NCBI RefSeq assembly: GCF_023515995.1
Contig: NZ_CP097320.1
Coordinates: 3,658,001 to 3,722,000 of the forward strand
Direction: 5' to 3'
DNA: 64,000 nt
Source: Candidatus Mycobacterium methanotrophicum
GTDB taxonomy: Bacteria; Actinomycetota; Actinomycetes; Mycobacteriales; Mycobacteriaceae
Below the pieces are notes generated by a model that saw nothing but the letters and a program-made list of their open reading frames with translations, was not told the origin of the DNA and did no database searches. Shown here in pieces: positions 50,411 through 59,937 of the stretch. Numbering within the stretch: position 1 is the first letter of the stretch; each line of letters opens with the position of its first letter. The position numbers and the translations under genes are program-made.

Positions 50411-50413
50411 GAG

Positions 50414-50923
50414 CTACTTCAGCGCCGTCACCCGATCGGACAACTCCTGCTGCGACATCGCCGCGGTGGGGTTGTTCACAAACGTGGACGTCCCGTCGGA
50501 GTTGTAGAACACCCACGCCGGTTGCCAGGGCACGTTGTAGCGGGCCCAGATCGAGCCGTCGGCGTCGTTGAGCTGGGTGAAGTTCAGGTGGTATTTCGAG
50601 ACGAAGTCCTGTATCGCGCCGGTGTCGGAGTGCGCCGCGACGCCCACGAACGTCACCGCGGGATTAGCGGCGGCCACGTGGCTCAGACCGGGCGCTTCGG
50701 CGTTGCAGAACGGGCACCACGGCGTCCAGAACCACAGCACAGAGCGCTTTCCCACCAAACTTGCCCCGTCGAAGGGCGCACCGCTGATTGTGGTCCCGCT
50801 GAACTGCAGACGGTCATCGCCCGCCAGCGCCCGCGGCGCACCGCTCAGCCCGACAACCGAGGCGGCTGTGGCGATTGTGGCCACGCCGAGCGCCAACCTG
50901 CCAAGCCGGAATCGGATTCTCAT
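50414..50923 (-). CDS. mpt53: secreted thioredoxin-fold protein (MPT53/DsbE-like)
   Basis: 169 residues with a signal peptide (RLALGVATIATAASVVGLSG, cleavage near ALA). Thioredoxin fold with WCPFC as the active-site CxxC (VLWFWTPWCPFCNAEAPGLS), cis-Pro region WQPAWVFYNSDG. An exported disulfide oxidoreductase, equivalent of Rv2878c. The ATG overlaps the rlmN stop (ATGA), and ccdA-like follows, so the trio is one operon. Confidence 0.92.
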   Translation of the reverse strand: MRIRFRLGRLALGVATIATAASVVGLSGAPRALAGDDRLQFSGTTISGAPFDGASLVGKRSVLWFWTPWCPFCNAEAPGLSHVAAANPAVTFVGVAAHSDTGAIQDFVSKYHLNFTQLNDADGSIWARYNVPWQPAWVFYNSDGTSTFVNNPTAAMSQQELSDRVTALK

Positions 50924-52071
50924 GCTCGTCTCCTTTGCTGGTCGCCACCGGGAAGACGTTGCTGTCCCCCGGCCGGTTCACGTGGGTGCGCCGAGCCGTC
51001 GGCGGCGAGCTGGCCACACGCGGCGGCGATCTCGCGGCCGCGGGTGTCCCGCACCGTGCAGGGCACGCCGGCGGCGCGGATGCGCCGGACAAACTCGCGC
51101 TGCGCGGGCTTCGGGCTGGCGTCCCAGTCGCTGCCGGGTGTCGGGTTCAGCGGAATGAGGTTCACGTGCACCAGCGGGCCCAGCGCGCGATGCAGCCGCT
51201 TGCCCAGCAGGTCGGCGCGCCACGGCTGGTCGTTGACATCGCGGATCAGCGCGTATTCCACCGAAACTCGCCGACCGGTCACGTCGGCGTAATAGCGGGC
51301 GGCGTCCAGCGCTTCGGCGATCTTCCACCGGTTGTTGACCGGCACCAGCATGTCACGCAGCTCGTCGTCAGGGGCGTGCAGCGACAGCGCTAACGTCACC
51401 GGCAGCCGCTCGTCGGCAAGTTTGCGGATCGCCGGGGCCAGCCCGACCGTCGACACCGTCACCGACCGGGCCGAAATCCCGAAGCCTTCCGTGATGCCGC
51501 GCACCGCCGCCAGCACCCTGGAGTAGTTGGCCAGCGGCTCCCCCATCCCCATGAACACCACGTTCGACAACCGGTCTGCCCAGTCGTCACGCAGCGCCAC
51601 AGCCGCCGCACGTACTTGTTCGACGATCTCGGCGGTCGATAAGTTGCGCGTCAGCCCGCCCTGCCCGGTGGCGCAAAACGGGCACGCCATGCCGCAGCCG
51701 GCCTGCGACGAAATGCAGATGGTGTTGCGCCGCGGGTAACGCATCAGCACCGACTCGAAGGTGCTGCCGTCGGCGGCCCGCCACAGCGTCTTGCGGGTTG
51801 AGCCCGCGTCGCAAGCGAGTTCCCGGCTCGCAGTCAGCAGGTTGGGGAACAGCGCCTGGGCCACCGCGCCGCGAACCTCAGCCGGCAGATCGGTCATCTG
51901 CTGCGGGTCGCCGATCAGCCGACCGTAGTACTGGTGGGCGAGTTGTTTGGCGCGAAACGGCGGCAGGCCCAGTGCCACGACGGCGTCGATGCGCTCGGCG
52001 TCGTCGAGATCGGCCAGGTGCCGCGGCGGCAGACCCCGGCGCGGTGCCTCGAACACCAACTCTTGCTTCAT
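50920..52071 (-). CDS. rlmN: 23S rRNA (adenine2503-C2)-methyltransferase
   Basis: Radical-SAM methyltransferase of 383 residues modifying A2503 in the peptidyl-transferase centre and some tRNAs. Cluster motif CGMACPFCATG (CxxxCxxC), VVFMGMGEPLANYSRVLAAV (SAM site), SLHAPDDELRDMLVPVNNRW, and the catalytic Cys near CTVRDTRGREIAAACGQL. ATG 52071 is preferred, giving MKQELVFEAPRRGLPPRHLA. The open frame further upstream runs through tandem repeats and is not coding. H37Rv annotates this region as Rv2879c-Rv2880c. Confidence 0.94.
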   Translation of the reverse strand: MKQELVFEAPRRGLPPRHLADLDDAERIDAVVALGLPPFRAKQLAHQYYGRLIGDPQQMTDLPAEVRGAVAQALFPNLLTASRELACDAGSTRKTLWRAADGSTFESVLMRYPRRNTICISSQAGCGMACPFCATGQGGLTRNLSTAEIVEQVRAAAVALRDDWADRLSNVVFMGMGEPLANYSRVLAAVRGITEGFGISARSVTVSTVGLAPAIRKLADERLPVTLALSLHAPDDELRDMLVPVNNRWKIAEALDAARYYADVTGRRVSVEYALIRDVNDQPWRADLLGKRLHRALGPLVHVNLIPLNPTPGSDWDASPKPAQREFVRRIRAAGVPCTVRDTRGREIAAACGQLAADGSAHPREPAGGQQRLPGGDQQRRRA

Positions 52072-52106
52072 CCCAGCACCAGTATGGGCCTGTTTCGCAG
52101 ACCAGC

Positions 52107-52274
52107 GGTGTTCCGCCCGGCGACGATGCGCGCCGTGCAACGGCGTGAGGAGGAGACGGGCAGGTGTTCCGCCCGGCGACGATGCGCGCCGTGCAACGGC
52201 GTGAGGAGGAGACGGGCAGGTGTTCCGCCCGGCGACGATGCGCGCCGTGCAACGGCGTGAGGAGGAGACGGGCA
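52107..52274. repeat. three exact 56-bp tandem repeats (VNTR)
   Basis: Units at 52107-52162, 52163-52218 and 52219-52274, each starting GGTGTTCCGCCCGGCGACGA. The three are identical, followed by the first 7 bases of a fourth. They lie between cdsA and rlmN. Because 56 is not a multiple of three, the reading frame rotates through the array. Location corresponds, from memory, to the M. tuberculosis MIRU31/ETR-E typing locus. Confidence 0.95.
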
Positions 52275-52279
52275 GGTGT

Positions 52280-53200
52280 TCAGGGCACCAGCGCCAAGAC
52301 AACCCAGGTCGCGACCGCCGACGGCAAGGCTCCATCCAGTCGGTCCATCAGGCCGCCGTGCCCGGGCAGGATCCGGCCCATGTCCTTGATGCCCAAGTCG
52401 CGCTTGATTTGCGATTCCACCAGGTCGCCGAGCGTGGCGGTGGCCACCAGCGTGAAACCCAGCAGCACTCCGACCCAGATTGGTTTGTGCACCAACAGCA
52501 CGGCCGTCAGCGCGGTCGCGGTGACCCCGAGCAACAGCGAACCGACCAGTCCCTCCCAGGACTTGTTCGGGCTGACCGACGGGACCATTGGATGCCTTCC
52601 GAACAGCACGCCTACCGCGTATCCGCCGATGTCCGAACACACCACGCCGATCATCAGGCAAAACACCCGGCCCGATCCGTCATGCGGATAGACCAGCAGC
52701 ACAGAAAACGATGCGAACAACGGCACCCAGGCGACCAGGAAGACCGTGGCGGCGACATCCCGCAGGAAGTTCGACGACGAGTCGGCGTTGCCGGGGCCGT
52801 GCGGCGAGGGCGCGCCCTCAAGCGTCAGCCGCCAAAACATGCAGACCACAGCCGTGGCGCCGAAACCGGCCAGCGCGCCGGCTGCATGAAACGGCCAGGT
52901 CAGCCAGACGGTGGCCTGGCCGCCGATCAGCAGCGGAATGACCGGAATGAGGTAACCGGCCTCGCGCAGCCGTCGCACCACCTCATGAGAGGCAATCGCG
53001 ATGGCGGCCGCGACCAATGGGACCCACAGGTACCGATCGAATATCAAGATCGCGATAATCGTGAACCCGATGGCCGCGCCGACGGCGATCGCAGCCGGCA
53101 GATTTCGGCCGGCCCGCGACTTCTTCTTCGGCTTCTTCGTCAAGGACTGTCGCACCGAACCGTTGGCCGGGGTATTTGCGCCGGTCTCAGTGTCTGCCAC
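52280..53200 (-). CDS. cdsA: CDP-diacylglycerol synthase
   Basis: Integral membrane enzyme of 306 residues that makes CDP-diacylglycerol from phosphatidate and CTP, feeding phosphatidylinositol, PIM and cardiolipin synthesis. Seven to eight hydrophobic spans. The CdsA signature lies at the C-terminus: VESQIKRDLGIKDMGRILPG followed by HGGLMDRLDG. A basic cytosolic N-terminus (KKPKKKSRAGR) precedes the first span. Downstream of frr. Intact; the VNTR begins 5 bp after its stop. Confidence 0.94.
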   Translation of the reverse strand: MADTETGANTPANGSVRQSLTKKPKKKSRAGRNLPAAIAVGAAIGFTIIAILIFDRYLWVPLVAAAIAIASHEVVRRLREAGYLIPVIPLLIGGQATVWLTWPFHAAGALAGFGATAVVCMFWRLTLEGAPSPHGPGNADSSSNFLRDVAATVFLVAWVPLFASFSVLLVYPHDGSGRVFCLMIGVVCSDIGGYAVGVLFGRHPMVPSVSPNKSWEGLVGSLLLGVTATALTAVLLVHKPIWVGVLLGFTLVATATLGDLVESQIKRDLGIKDMGRILPGHGGLMDRLDGALPSAVATWVVLALVP

Positions 53201-53222
53201 CGCCGTGGTTTGCTGAGGGCCG

Positions 53223-53780
53223 TTAGACCTCCAGCAGCTCGCCTTCTTTGTGCTTGACCAGCTCGTCGATCTGGGTCACGTACTGGTGCGTGGCCTTGTC
53301 CAGGTCCTTCTCGGCGCGCGCGACCTCGTCCTCGCCGGCCTCGCCGTCCTTGCGGATGCGGTGCAGTTCCTCCATCGCCTTGCGGCGGATGTTGCGCACC
53401 GAGACCCTGGCGTCTTCGCCCTTGGCCTTGGCTTGCTTGACGAGTTCGCGACGGCGTTCCTCGGTCAGCTGGGGCACCGCGACGCGGATCAGCGTGCCGT
53501 CGTTGGTCGGATTGAGGCCCAGGTCGGAGTTGCGGATCGCCGTCTCGATGGCACGGAGCTGGCTTGCCTCGTAAGGCTTGATGACGACCAGGCGCGCTTC
53601 GGGGACGTTGATGCTGGCCAGCTGAGTGATCGGGGTAGACGAGCCGTAGTAGTCGACAACGATGCGGGAGAACATGCCGGGGTTGGCGCGGCCGGTGCGG
53701 ATGGTCGATAGGTCGTCACGGCTCACCGCCACCGCTTTCTCCATCTTCTCCTCGGCGTCGAAGAGGGTTTCGTCAATCAT
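53223..53780 (-). CDS. frr: ribosome recycling factor
   Basis: 185-residue protein that splits post-termination ribosomes with EF-G. MIDETLFDAEEKMEKAVAVS then ARPGMFSRI-type residues in TGRANPGMFSRIVVDYYGS, LTEERRRELVKQAKAKGEDA and SVRNIRRKAMEELHRIRKDG are family hallmarks. ATG 53780 gives the usual length; an ATG seven codons upstream is less likely. Lies between pyrH and cdsA, the conserved bacterial order. Confidence 0.96.
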   Translation of the reverse strand: MIDETLFDAEEKMEKAVAVSRDDLSTIRTGRANPGMFSRIVVDYYGSSTPITQLASINVPEARLVVIKPYEASQLRAIETAIRNSDLGLNPTNDGTLIRVAVPQLTEERRRELVKQAKAKGEDARVSVRNIRRKAMEELHRIRKDGEAGEDEVARAEKDLDKATHQYVTQIDELVKHKEGELLEV

Positions 53781-53851
53781 GTCCGCGCCGCTCCTCCTCA
53801 TCGCGCTATGCGCTGTGCATCGTCGCGGCGCGCATGTCTGCGCCGCTCCGC

Positions 53852-54643
53852 TCAGCTGGTGACCAGTGTTCCGATCTTCTCACCCGCAACCGCGCGAGCG
53901 ATATTGCCGTCGGTGAGCAGGTTGAACACCAGGATCGGCATGCCATTGTCCATGCACAAACTGAACGCGGTGGCATCGGCCACCCGCAGGCCCCGGTCGA
54001 TGACTTCCCGGTGGGTGATCGCCGTGAGCAGCTCGGCCCGCGGGTTGACGCGCGGGTCCTCAGCGAACACGCCGTCGACGGCCTTGGCCATCAAGACCAC
54101 GTCGGCGCCGATCTCCAATGCCCGCTGTGCGGCCGTCGTGTCAGTCGAGAAATACGGCAGCCCCATGCCGGCACCGAAAATCACCACACGTCCTTTTTCC
54201 AGGTGACGCCGGGCCCGCAGCGGAATGTAGGGCTCGGCGACCTGGCCCATCGTGATCGCGGTCTGCACCCGGGTGACGATGCCCTCTTTTTCCAAAAAGT
54301 CTTGCAGGGCAAGGCTATTCATGACCGTGCCGAGCATTCCCATGTAGTCCGAACGAGTGCGCTCCATCCCGCGTTGCTGAAGTTGGGCACCACGGAAGAA
54401 GTTGCCGCCGCCGATGACGACAGCGACCTGCACACCGGTGCGGACCACCTCGGCGATCTGGCGCGCGACGAGCGCGACCACATCGAGATCCAGCCCGACC
54501 TGTCCGCCGCCGAACATCTCGCCGCCCAGCTTGAGCAACACTCGGGTGTACTTCGGGCGGCCTGCTGATTTAGCGCCCGGGTATCCCTCGGCACGCGGAA
54601 ATGCCCCAGCGCCGTTGGGGCTGGTCGGCTCCTGCTCCGTCAT
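53852..54643 (-). CDS. pyrH: uridylate kinase
   Basis: 263-residue amino-acid-kinase-fold enzyme converting UMP to UDP. VLLKLGGEMFGGGQVGLDLD, VVIGGGNFFRGAQLQQRGME (UMP binding), RTRSDYMGMLGTVMNSLALQ, IFGAGMGLPYFSTDTTAAQR and LMAKAVDGVFAEDPRVNP are diagnostic. A variable N-terminal tail (MTEQEPTSPNGAGAFPRAEG) is typical of mycobacteria. I chose ATG 54643; 54685 is possible. Intact. Confidence 0.95.
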   Translation of the reverse strand: MTEQEPTSPNGAGAFPRAEGYPGAKSAGRPKYTRVLLKLGGEMFGGGQVGLDLDVVALVARQIAEVVRTGVQVAVVIGGGNFFRGAQLQQRGMERTRSDYMGMLGTVMNSLALQDFLEKEGIVTRVQTAITMGQVAEPYIPLRARRHLEKGRVVIFGAGMGLPYFSTDTTAAQRALEIGADVVLMAKAVDGVFAEDPRVNPRAELLTAITHREVIDRGLRVADATAFSLCMDNGMPILVFNLLTDGNIARAVAGEKIGTLVTS

Positions 54644-54772
54644 CACACTCCTAGCACGGGAGGGCACCATCCGGCTAACCCCCAAGACGGCTATCCCAAA
54701 GGGCAGGATCCATCCTGCCTTACGGCCAGGCGGCGCGTCCCGGGAGTCGACCGGATGGTCGGGTAGCGCGGG

Positions 54773-55934
54773 TCAGTAGCCGCCCGCGGTGCCGTTGCCG
54801 AGGCACACCAGCCGCGACCCCATGACGGCCTCGCGGTCGAGGATGTTGCGGGTGTCGATCACGACCGCGCCCGGGGCCACGCACCGCTCGATGTAGCCCC
54901 AGTCCAGCTCGCCGAATTCCGGCCACTCGGTCAGCACCAGGATCGCGTCGGCGTCCTTGGCGGCAACGTAGGGGTCCCGAGCGGTGCCGACCGGTAATCG
55001 TGCCCCTTCGAGGCTGTCCGGGCGGGGGTCGTAGGCGGTCACCTGGGAGCCGGCGTCTTGAAGACCCTTGCAGATGGCCACGGCCGGCGAATCCCGGATA
55101 TCGCTGGTCCCCGCCTTGAAAGTCAGTCCCAGCGCGGCAACCTTGACCTCGTCTGGGCAGACACGAACCACCCCAACCCGGGCCGGGCGCCAGGAAATGG
55201 TGGCCGATTCGCTCGTCGGCGCCCATGCAGCCGGTGATGTCGCGGATGTCCGCGCCCACCCGCGCGCACAGTTCGGCCATCGAGTTGACGAACGACAGCT
55301 TGACGGCCAGAAACGCGTTGCTGGCATATTCGGCCAGCTCGGCGCTTTCCAGGCTCATCCGCAGAACAGCCTGGTCAGCGCAGAGGGAGGCCACCCGCTC
55401 GGCGGCCTCATCCCCATCGGCGACGGCACCGATCACCACCCGCTCGGGATGGCAGAAGTCGTGGACGGCATGGCTTTCTCTCAAGAACTCCGGATTCACC
55501 ACCGTATGGATGCCGCGTCCAGCCAGCATCTGGCTGAGCCGACGAGAGGTACCCACCGGCACAGTCGATTTCACGGCGATCACCGCGTCGGGCCGCAAGC
55601 TCTGCGCCAGTTCGCCTACCGCGTTCTCGACCGCTTTCAGATCGGTGCTGCCGCCGTCGTTGGCCGGTGTCGGAACGCAGATGAACACGACATCACGATC
55701 TCCCAGTCGACGGCAGTGACGGGTGAAGCGCAATGTGCCGAGCTCGACACCGCTGCACAATAATTCGTCCAGCCCCGGCTCGTCGATCCCGGCGCGGCCA
55801 CTCCGCAACTCGGCCAACCGGCCCGCGTCGTTGTCCATGCAAAAGGTGTCGGCTCCCTTGGCGGCCAAACACACCGCCGTGGTCAAGCCGACATAGCCGG
55901 CGCCGACCACTCCGACCTTGAGATTCACGCGCAT
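54773..55934 (-). pseudogene. UDP-glucose/UDP-sugar 6-dehydrogenase, deleted and frameshifted
   Basis: N-terminal NAD domain intact: KVGVVGAGYVGLTTAVCLAA, CVPTPANDGGSTDLKAVENA, VNPEFLRESHAVHDFCHPER. The central block reaches PGPGWGGSCLP with the catalytic Cys. Then ~80 residues are missing and the frame changes near 55160 to KVAALGLTFKAGTSDIRDSP, RNILDREAVMGSRLVCLGNG and stop. The enzyme would oxidise a UDP-hexose to a uronate. First sign of a decayed sugar cluster. Confidence 0.85.
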
Positions 55935-56638
55935 TCCTCCAAAATCCGTCGAGCAGCCTCGATCACCCGCGACGCGGTGATGAGCAACAGCCCACGGTGC
56001 GGCCGGTCACTATGCGGGTCGCCACAATCACCGGCCCACACCGCGGTGGCGACGAACCTCGACGCGGCCGCCACCGCCGCGGTGGCGGCCGCCAGTTCGT
56101 CGGCACCTTCGCTGAGCGCGATCGCGGCCGCCACCGAGAACCGATCACCGGCACCGCAGGTATCGCTGCGACCAGCAGCGGCCGTTTCCGGCGGCGCAAT
56201 GTGACGGGCGCCGTGGTGCTGGTCGGCGAACATGGCGCCACGGGCGCCGAGCGTGACGCTCACCGCGGTCACGCCCCACTCCTGGCGCAGCGTACCGGCC
56301 AGTTGACCGCCAGCGGCCGACAGCGAAAACCTTTGCGCTTCAGCCTGGTTCGGAGTGACAAGAGCGCAATCGCCGATCGGGCGGGCGCCCCGGGGATGAG
56401 GGTCCCACACCATCGGAACGTGCGCGGTCGCCGACTGCAGCAAGCCGCGCAATTGCGGGTGGCCGGCCTAGCCACGAGCTGCCAACACTGCTGCCAGACC
56501 GGCGCCTCCCGGCCGATGCCAGATCCGCTCGGGTTCCACCACCGGCACCGGCGCCTCGGGTGAAAGTCGATCAGCCGTACCGTCGATGTCGATGTCGATG
56601 TCGGGCAACGAATCGCCGACGATCACAAGCGGTTTCAT
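55925..56638 (-). pseudogene. PfkB-type sugar (heptose) kinase, internally deleted
   Basis: Starts MKPLVIVGDSLPDIDIDIDG at ATG 56638, overlapping the SIS stop (ATGA), with PEAPVPVVEPERIWHRPGGA (RfaE/HldE-like). It hits TAG at 56470-56468. The C-terminal half follows in another frame: MVWDPHPRGA, ALVTPNQAEAQRFSLS and GRSDTCGAGDRFSVAAAIAL (catalytic Asp in GAGD). Between them ~100 residues are missing. It probably phosphorylated heptose 7-phosphate for a nucleotide sugar. Confidence 0.8.
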
Positions 56639-56934
56639 GTCGATCCGGCTCCTGCCCGAGGCAGCGACTCGTCGAGCGCTCTGCACAGTCCGTGTAGCAA
56701 TACCAGATGGATTTCCTGCACGGTCGCCGTCGATTCGGCCTCCACGCAGATTGCGTCGTCGCACATGGCCTGCAGCGGGTTGGGCGCCGGACCGGTCAGC
56801 CCCCAGGTCGTCACCCCGATTTCGCTGGCCACCTTGACCGCGGCCAAGACATTGGCACTGGTGCCGCTGGTAGACAACGCGACCAGCACGTCGCCGAACC
56901 GACCATGCGCGCGCACGCCGCGGGCGTCGATCAT
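56635..56934 (-). pseudogene. phosphoheptose isomerase (GmhA-like), C-terminal part
   Basis: MIDARGVRAHGRFGDVLVAL, STSGTSANVLAAVKVASEIG, TWGLTGPAPNPLQAMCDDAI, VQEIHLVLLHGLCRALDESL: the SIS domain from the STSG loop onward. The first ~70 residues with the GNGGS-type loop are missing. Its stop overlaps the kinase start. Part of the heptose set kinase-isomerase-phosphatase. Confidence 0.8.
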
Positions 56935-57021
56935 GCTGCACCTCGGCTGACTAGCTCAGCGACCGCCAACACGACGTCGCGGGCGGCGATGCCGTCCAGA
57001 CTCGGGCCACCAACGCTGTTG

Positions 57022-57624
57022 TCAATCCAGCCCCTCCAGCACCAGGGTGACTGCCTCGTCCAGCGAGGCGGCCACTTTCGCGTTGACCCGGGCGTCGCTG
57101 ATCTCTGTGCACCGGGTCCTTTCGGTGGGCACCAGAACGGCTTTGGCCTGGGCGGCCTGGGCAGCTGCGACGTCACCGCCGGTGTCGCCGATCATCACGC
57201 AGCGGGAGGTGTGCACGCCAAGAGCGTCGGCCAGGCGGGGATCGGTGAAAGCGGTCCAGCCGATCGGCTCGGTGCGGAATGTGCCTTCGCCGCACGCGTA
57301 AACCAGTTCGGCCAGCCGCTCGGCATAAGTCGGGCGCCCGTAGGAGCCCATGGCCATCACCTTGTATTCGTCGCTGGATCGCTTGAATCCCAAATGCTCG
57401 GCGAGGCTTTCGTAGAGCAACCCCAGCGAATGCGGAAGCTGTTAGGACGCGAGGATGTCCAGCTTTCCGTCGCGGTACTTGCCAGCCAGCATGGACGTCG
57501 ACTCGCCGCGACCGTCGACGACGAGCACGGCGCTGTCGGGCTGCGGGGAGACCAGCGAGGCCGACGCCGCGTGCGCAACGTGATGGCGCACATGGCGGAC
57601 TATGCCGGGGTCGAGCCCAGGCAT
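57022..57624 (-). pseudogene. carbamoyltransferase piece joined to a HAD phosphatase piece
   Basis: Upstream half: RHHVAHAASASLVSPQPDSA, VLVVDGRGES (NodU/CmcH-type O-carbamoyltransferase), an in-frame TAA near 57442, then QLPHSLGLLYESLAEHLGFK and YKVMAMGSYGRPTYAERL. It then passes in frame into VHTSRCVMIGDTGGDVAAAQ, AQAKAVLVPTERTRC, the C-terminus of a GmhB-like HAD phosphatase. A deletion therefore fused two genes, and a nonsense codon disables the first. Confidence 0.75.
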
Positions 57625-58670
57625 TGCATGGCCGTGGTGATGCCGGTTACCTCGTGCGGGCTCCAGGCGGCGAACGCGCGCGCCCAGTCCATCCGCCCTC
57701 CGAGAATCCGGCTACTGAGCAGAAGGCCCGCGGCGACACCCGCGGCGAGCCCCCACTTGTTGAAACCCGTTGCGACAAAAATCTTTTCACCGCCCGGCAA
57801 GATCGGGCCAACATACGGCAGCCGGTCGATTGGCGTGTAGTCCTGCGCCGACCACTGGTGCGTCACCGCAGCACCCGGAAAGTACTTGAGCGCCCACGAC
57901 AACAACTCGTCCAGCTCGGCAGTGGGACTCTTGCGCCCCACGGTGTGACCGGCGCCCGCCACCACGAGACGCTCGCCGCCGTCGACCGGGGCGTAGCGCA
58001 GCGACCTGGTCGGCGAACCGGCAGAGATGAACATCGGCCGGGTGAGCTCCCCCGGAACGTCGAACGCAAACGAGTAGGACCTGCTGGGTTTGAGTCTCGC
58101 GAAACATCCGCCACGCTCAAGAATCGGAATGCCGGTAGCAAGCACGCATTGCCCGGCATCAACGCGCGCGTCGCCCTGGCCGGTATGCACCCGCAGTTGT
58201 ACCCGGCCGTGATGCTGCGACACCGACCCCACCCGGGCGCCCTCCGCGATCCGACCTGCACGGCTGGCGAGTTCTCCAATCAGACTATCCAACAAAGGCA
58301 TTGGATCGAACTGAGTTTGATCGGCAGGGCGCACACCGCCGTGATAGGGAAACGGAACGCCGGCGTCGTTGTCCCAATCGGCGTCCAGACCGGCCAATCG
58401 GCAAGCTGCCGGCTCGGCGCGCGCCGACGGCACTTCGTTCGCGGATTGCGCATACGTGTAGGCGTCTTCGCGCTGCACCGAGACATCGTTTTCCGCACAA
58501 TATCGCAGTAGCCAATCTTGGCCCTCGCGATTGCCTTTCACGTAGTCGCGGGCAAGGTCAGCGCCGTGGCGGGCCAGGATCCTCGACAACGTGGTGCCCT
58601 GCAGCAGACTGATTTTTCCGGTCGTGTTGCCTGTGGTCACTTCGCCGGCTTTGCGGGCTTCGAGCACCAA
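57600..58670 (-). pseudogene. FAD-dependent oxidoreductase (DadA type), truncated at both ends
   Basis: 356 open codons from a TTG, starting VLEARKAGEVTTGNTTGKIS, so the GxGxxG FAD-binding N-terminus is missing. The body is well conserved: GVPFPYHGGVRPADQTQFDP, QCVLATGIPILERGGCFARL, YTPIDRLPYVGPILPGGEKI, VATGFNKWGLAAGVAAGLLL. Related proteins continue into a Rieske domain, absent here (ends QCLGSTPA). Probably inactive although no internal stop is present. Confidence 0.7.
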
Positions 58671-58792
58671 CCGCCATCGGCAGCCGGAAACCGGTGGTGG
58701 GCATCACAGGGGATCAGTTCCGGCCTCTCAGCAGCGATGAGCAAGGAAGCGGGGATCTCTAGGCGGCCAAAGAGGTTTGACCGTTCGGTGGC

Positions 58793-59038
58793 ATGGGAAT
58801 CCGCCGAAGCGCGGCGCGGGAAGCCAATGCCACGGTTTCCCCTGTCGAACCGGTCAAGAAATACAAGGAAGCGGCCGGAAGCGTACTCGGTCAAGACGAC
58901 CTCGCGCGCGAGGGCAGGGCTCAGCAGGACAAGGCCGAGGCTCAGCGCGACGCCGCCAAGCGGGAGGCTGAAGCCGACGCGGCCCGCGGTAGCGCTGAGG
59001 TGGCCGAACGGAAGGAAGAATCGCACCAGCGGAAGTAA
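58793..59038 (+). CDS. small charged stress-type protein (CsbD-like)
   Basis: 81 residues, highly charged and helix-prone: VKKYKEAAGSVLGQDDLARE, GRAQQDKAEAQRDAAKREAE, ADAARGSAEVAERKEESHQR. The KEAAGSVLG..DL..EG.AQQDK pattern matches CsbD-like/microaggregate-binding small proteins of mycobacteria. No membrane segment. Single gene, antisense-flanked by pseudogenes. Role unknown, often stress-induced in relatives. Confidence 0.6.
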   Translation: MGIRRSAAREANATVSPVEPVKKYKEAAGSVLGQDDLAREGRAQQDKAEAQRDAAKREAEADAARGSAEVAERKEESHQRK

Positions 59039-59118
59039 TAGCTGGAACTATTGGTGGCCCGGTCCGGTGGACCGGGCCATCCTAATCTTCAGCTAAAAGC
59101 TGTTCAACATAGCGGCTT

Positions 59119-59828
59119 TCAGCCGAACAGGGGGAATGCGCGCTTGCGCGCCAGCGCATTCGTCCCGCGCTGAATGCTTTCTTGCACCTCGTGGTATTTG
59201 CGCTCGACGTAATCGTCGTCATCGGCGCGCTGCGGGGCATGGTCGAACTCGGCTGGCGGCATGAACCGGGTCCTGATCTTGGCCGGCAGCGGCAGCTGTG
59301 GCAGTGCAGCCGGGGCAATTCCCCAGGGCAGCGAGATGGCGAGTGGAAACACTTTGAGCCGCAACAGCCGGTCCAGCCGCAACGCCCGTCAAAGTCGGTC
59401 ACACCCATTGCTAGGAAATACCGCCTGAAACCCGGGATGGCCATCAGCGCATCGTGAACGGTGCCGTGTAGTTGACGCTCTCGGCCAAACCGTCGCCACC
59501 ATTGCAGGCCGACAGTCCAGGCATCCCAGACGAACGGTGCACCGGAGCGGATGCCGATCAGCAACACCGGCGGGTCTTGAATATTTTCCCAGCCGTCGAT
59601 CTCCATCCGAAACCACTAGTCCACCAACGTATTCCAGAAGTACTTCTGGCGCTGCATCGTAGTCTCATCGAAGCCGCGAAGGTCCCATTCTCCTGCACGT
59701 TCGGCCACCCAGCCGCTCAGACCGCCCTGTTGTGCCCGACGCCGATCCTCCATTGCGCCCTGAGCCTGATCAGCCTGTTCACGCGCCTGCTGGCGTATAT
59801 CGGCGGATCTGTGGTCGGTAGAACTCAT
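59119..59828 (-). pseudogene. glycerophospholipid acyltransferase (PlsC-like), broken
   Basis: Starts MSSTDHRSADIRQQAREQAD, WVAERAGEWDLRGFDETTMQ; an in-frame TAG near 59618 interrupts it after FWNTLVD. It continues MEIDGWENIQDPPVLLIGIR, SGAPFVWDAWTVGLQWWRRF. The catalytic HxxxxD position reads RSGAPFVWD (His to Arg). After YFLAMGV about 80 residues are deleted, then RLLRLKVFPLAISLPWGIAP, YVERKYHEVQESIQRGTNAL, FPLFG. Three lesions. Confidence 0.8.
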
Positions 59829-59937
59829 GCTGGCCCCAATCGATTGCTGCGCGAAGCGATTCGAAAATGCGGCCTCCCCGCGTCGATGACGACGCGGGGA
59901 GGCCGACAATTTGGCTAGCGCCTACTCGAGGCTGGTG

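Noticed and set aside
52107..52274. Tandem repeats as a CRISPR array
   Set aside because: The units are directly adjacent and identical with no unique spacers, and no cas genes are present.
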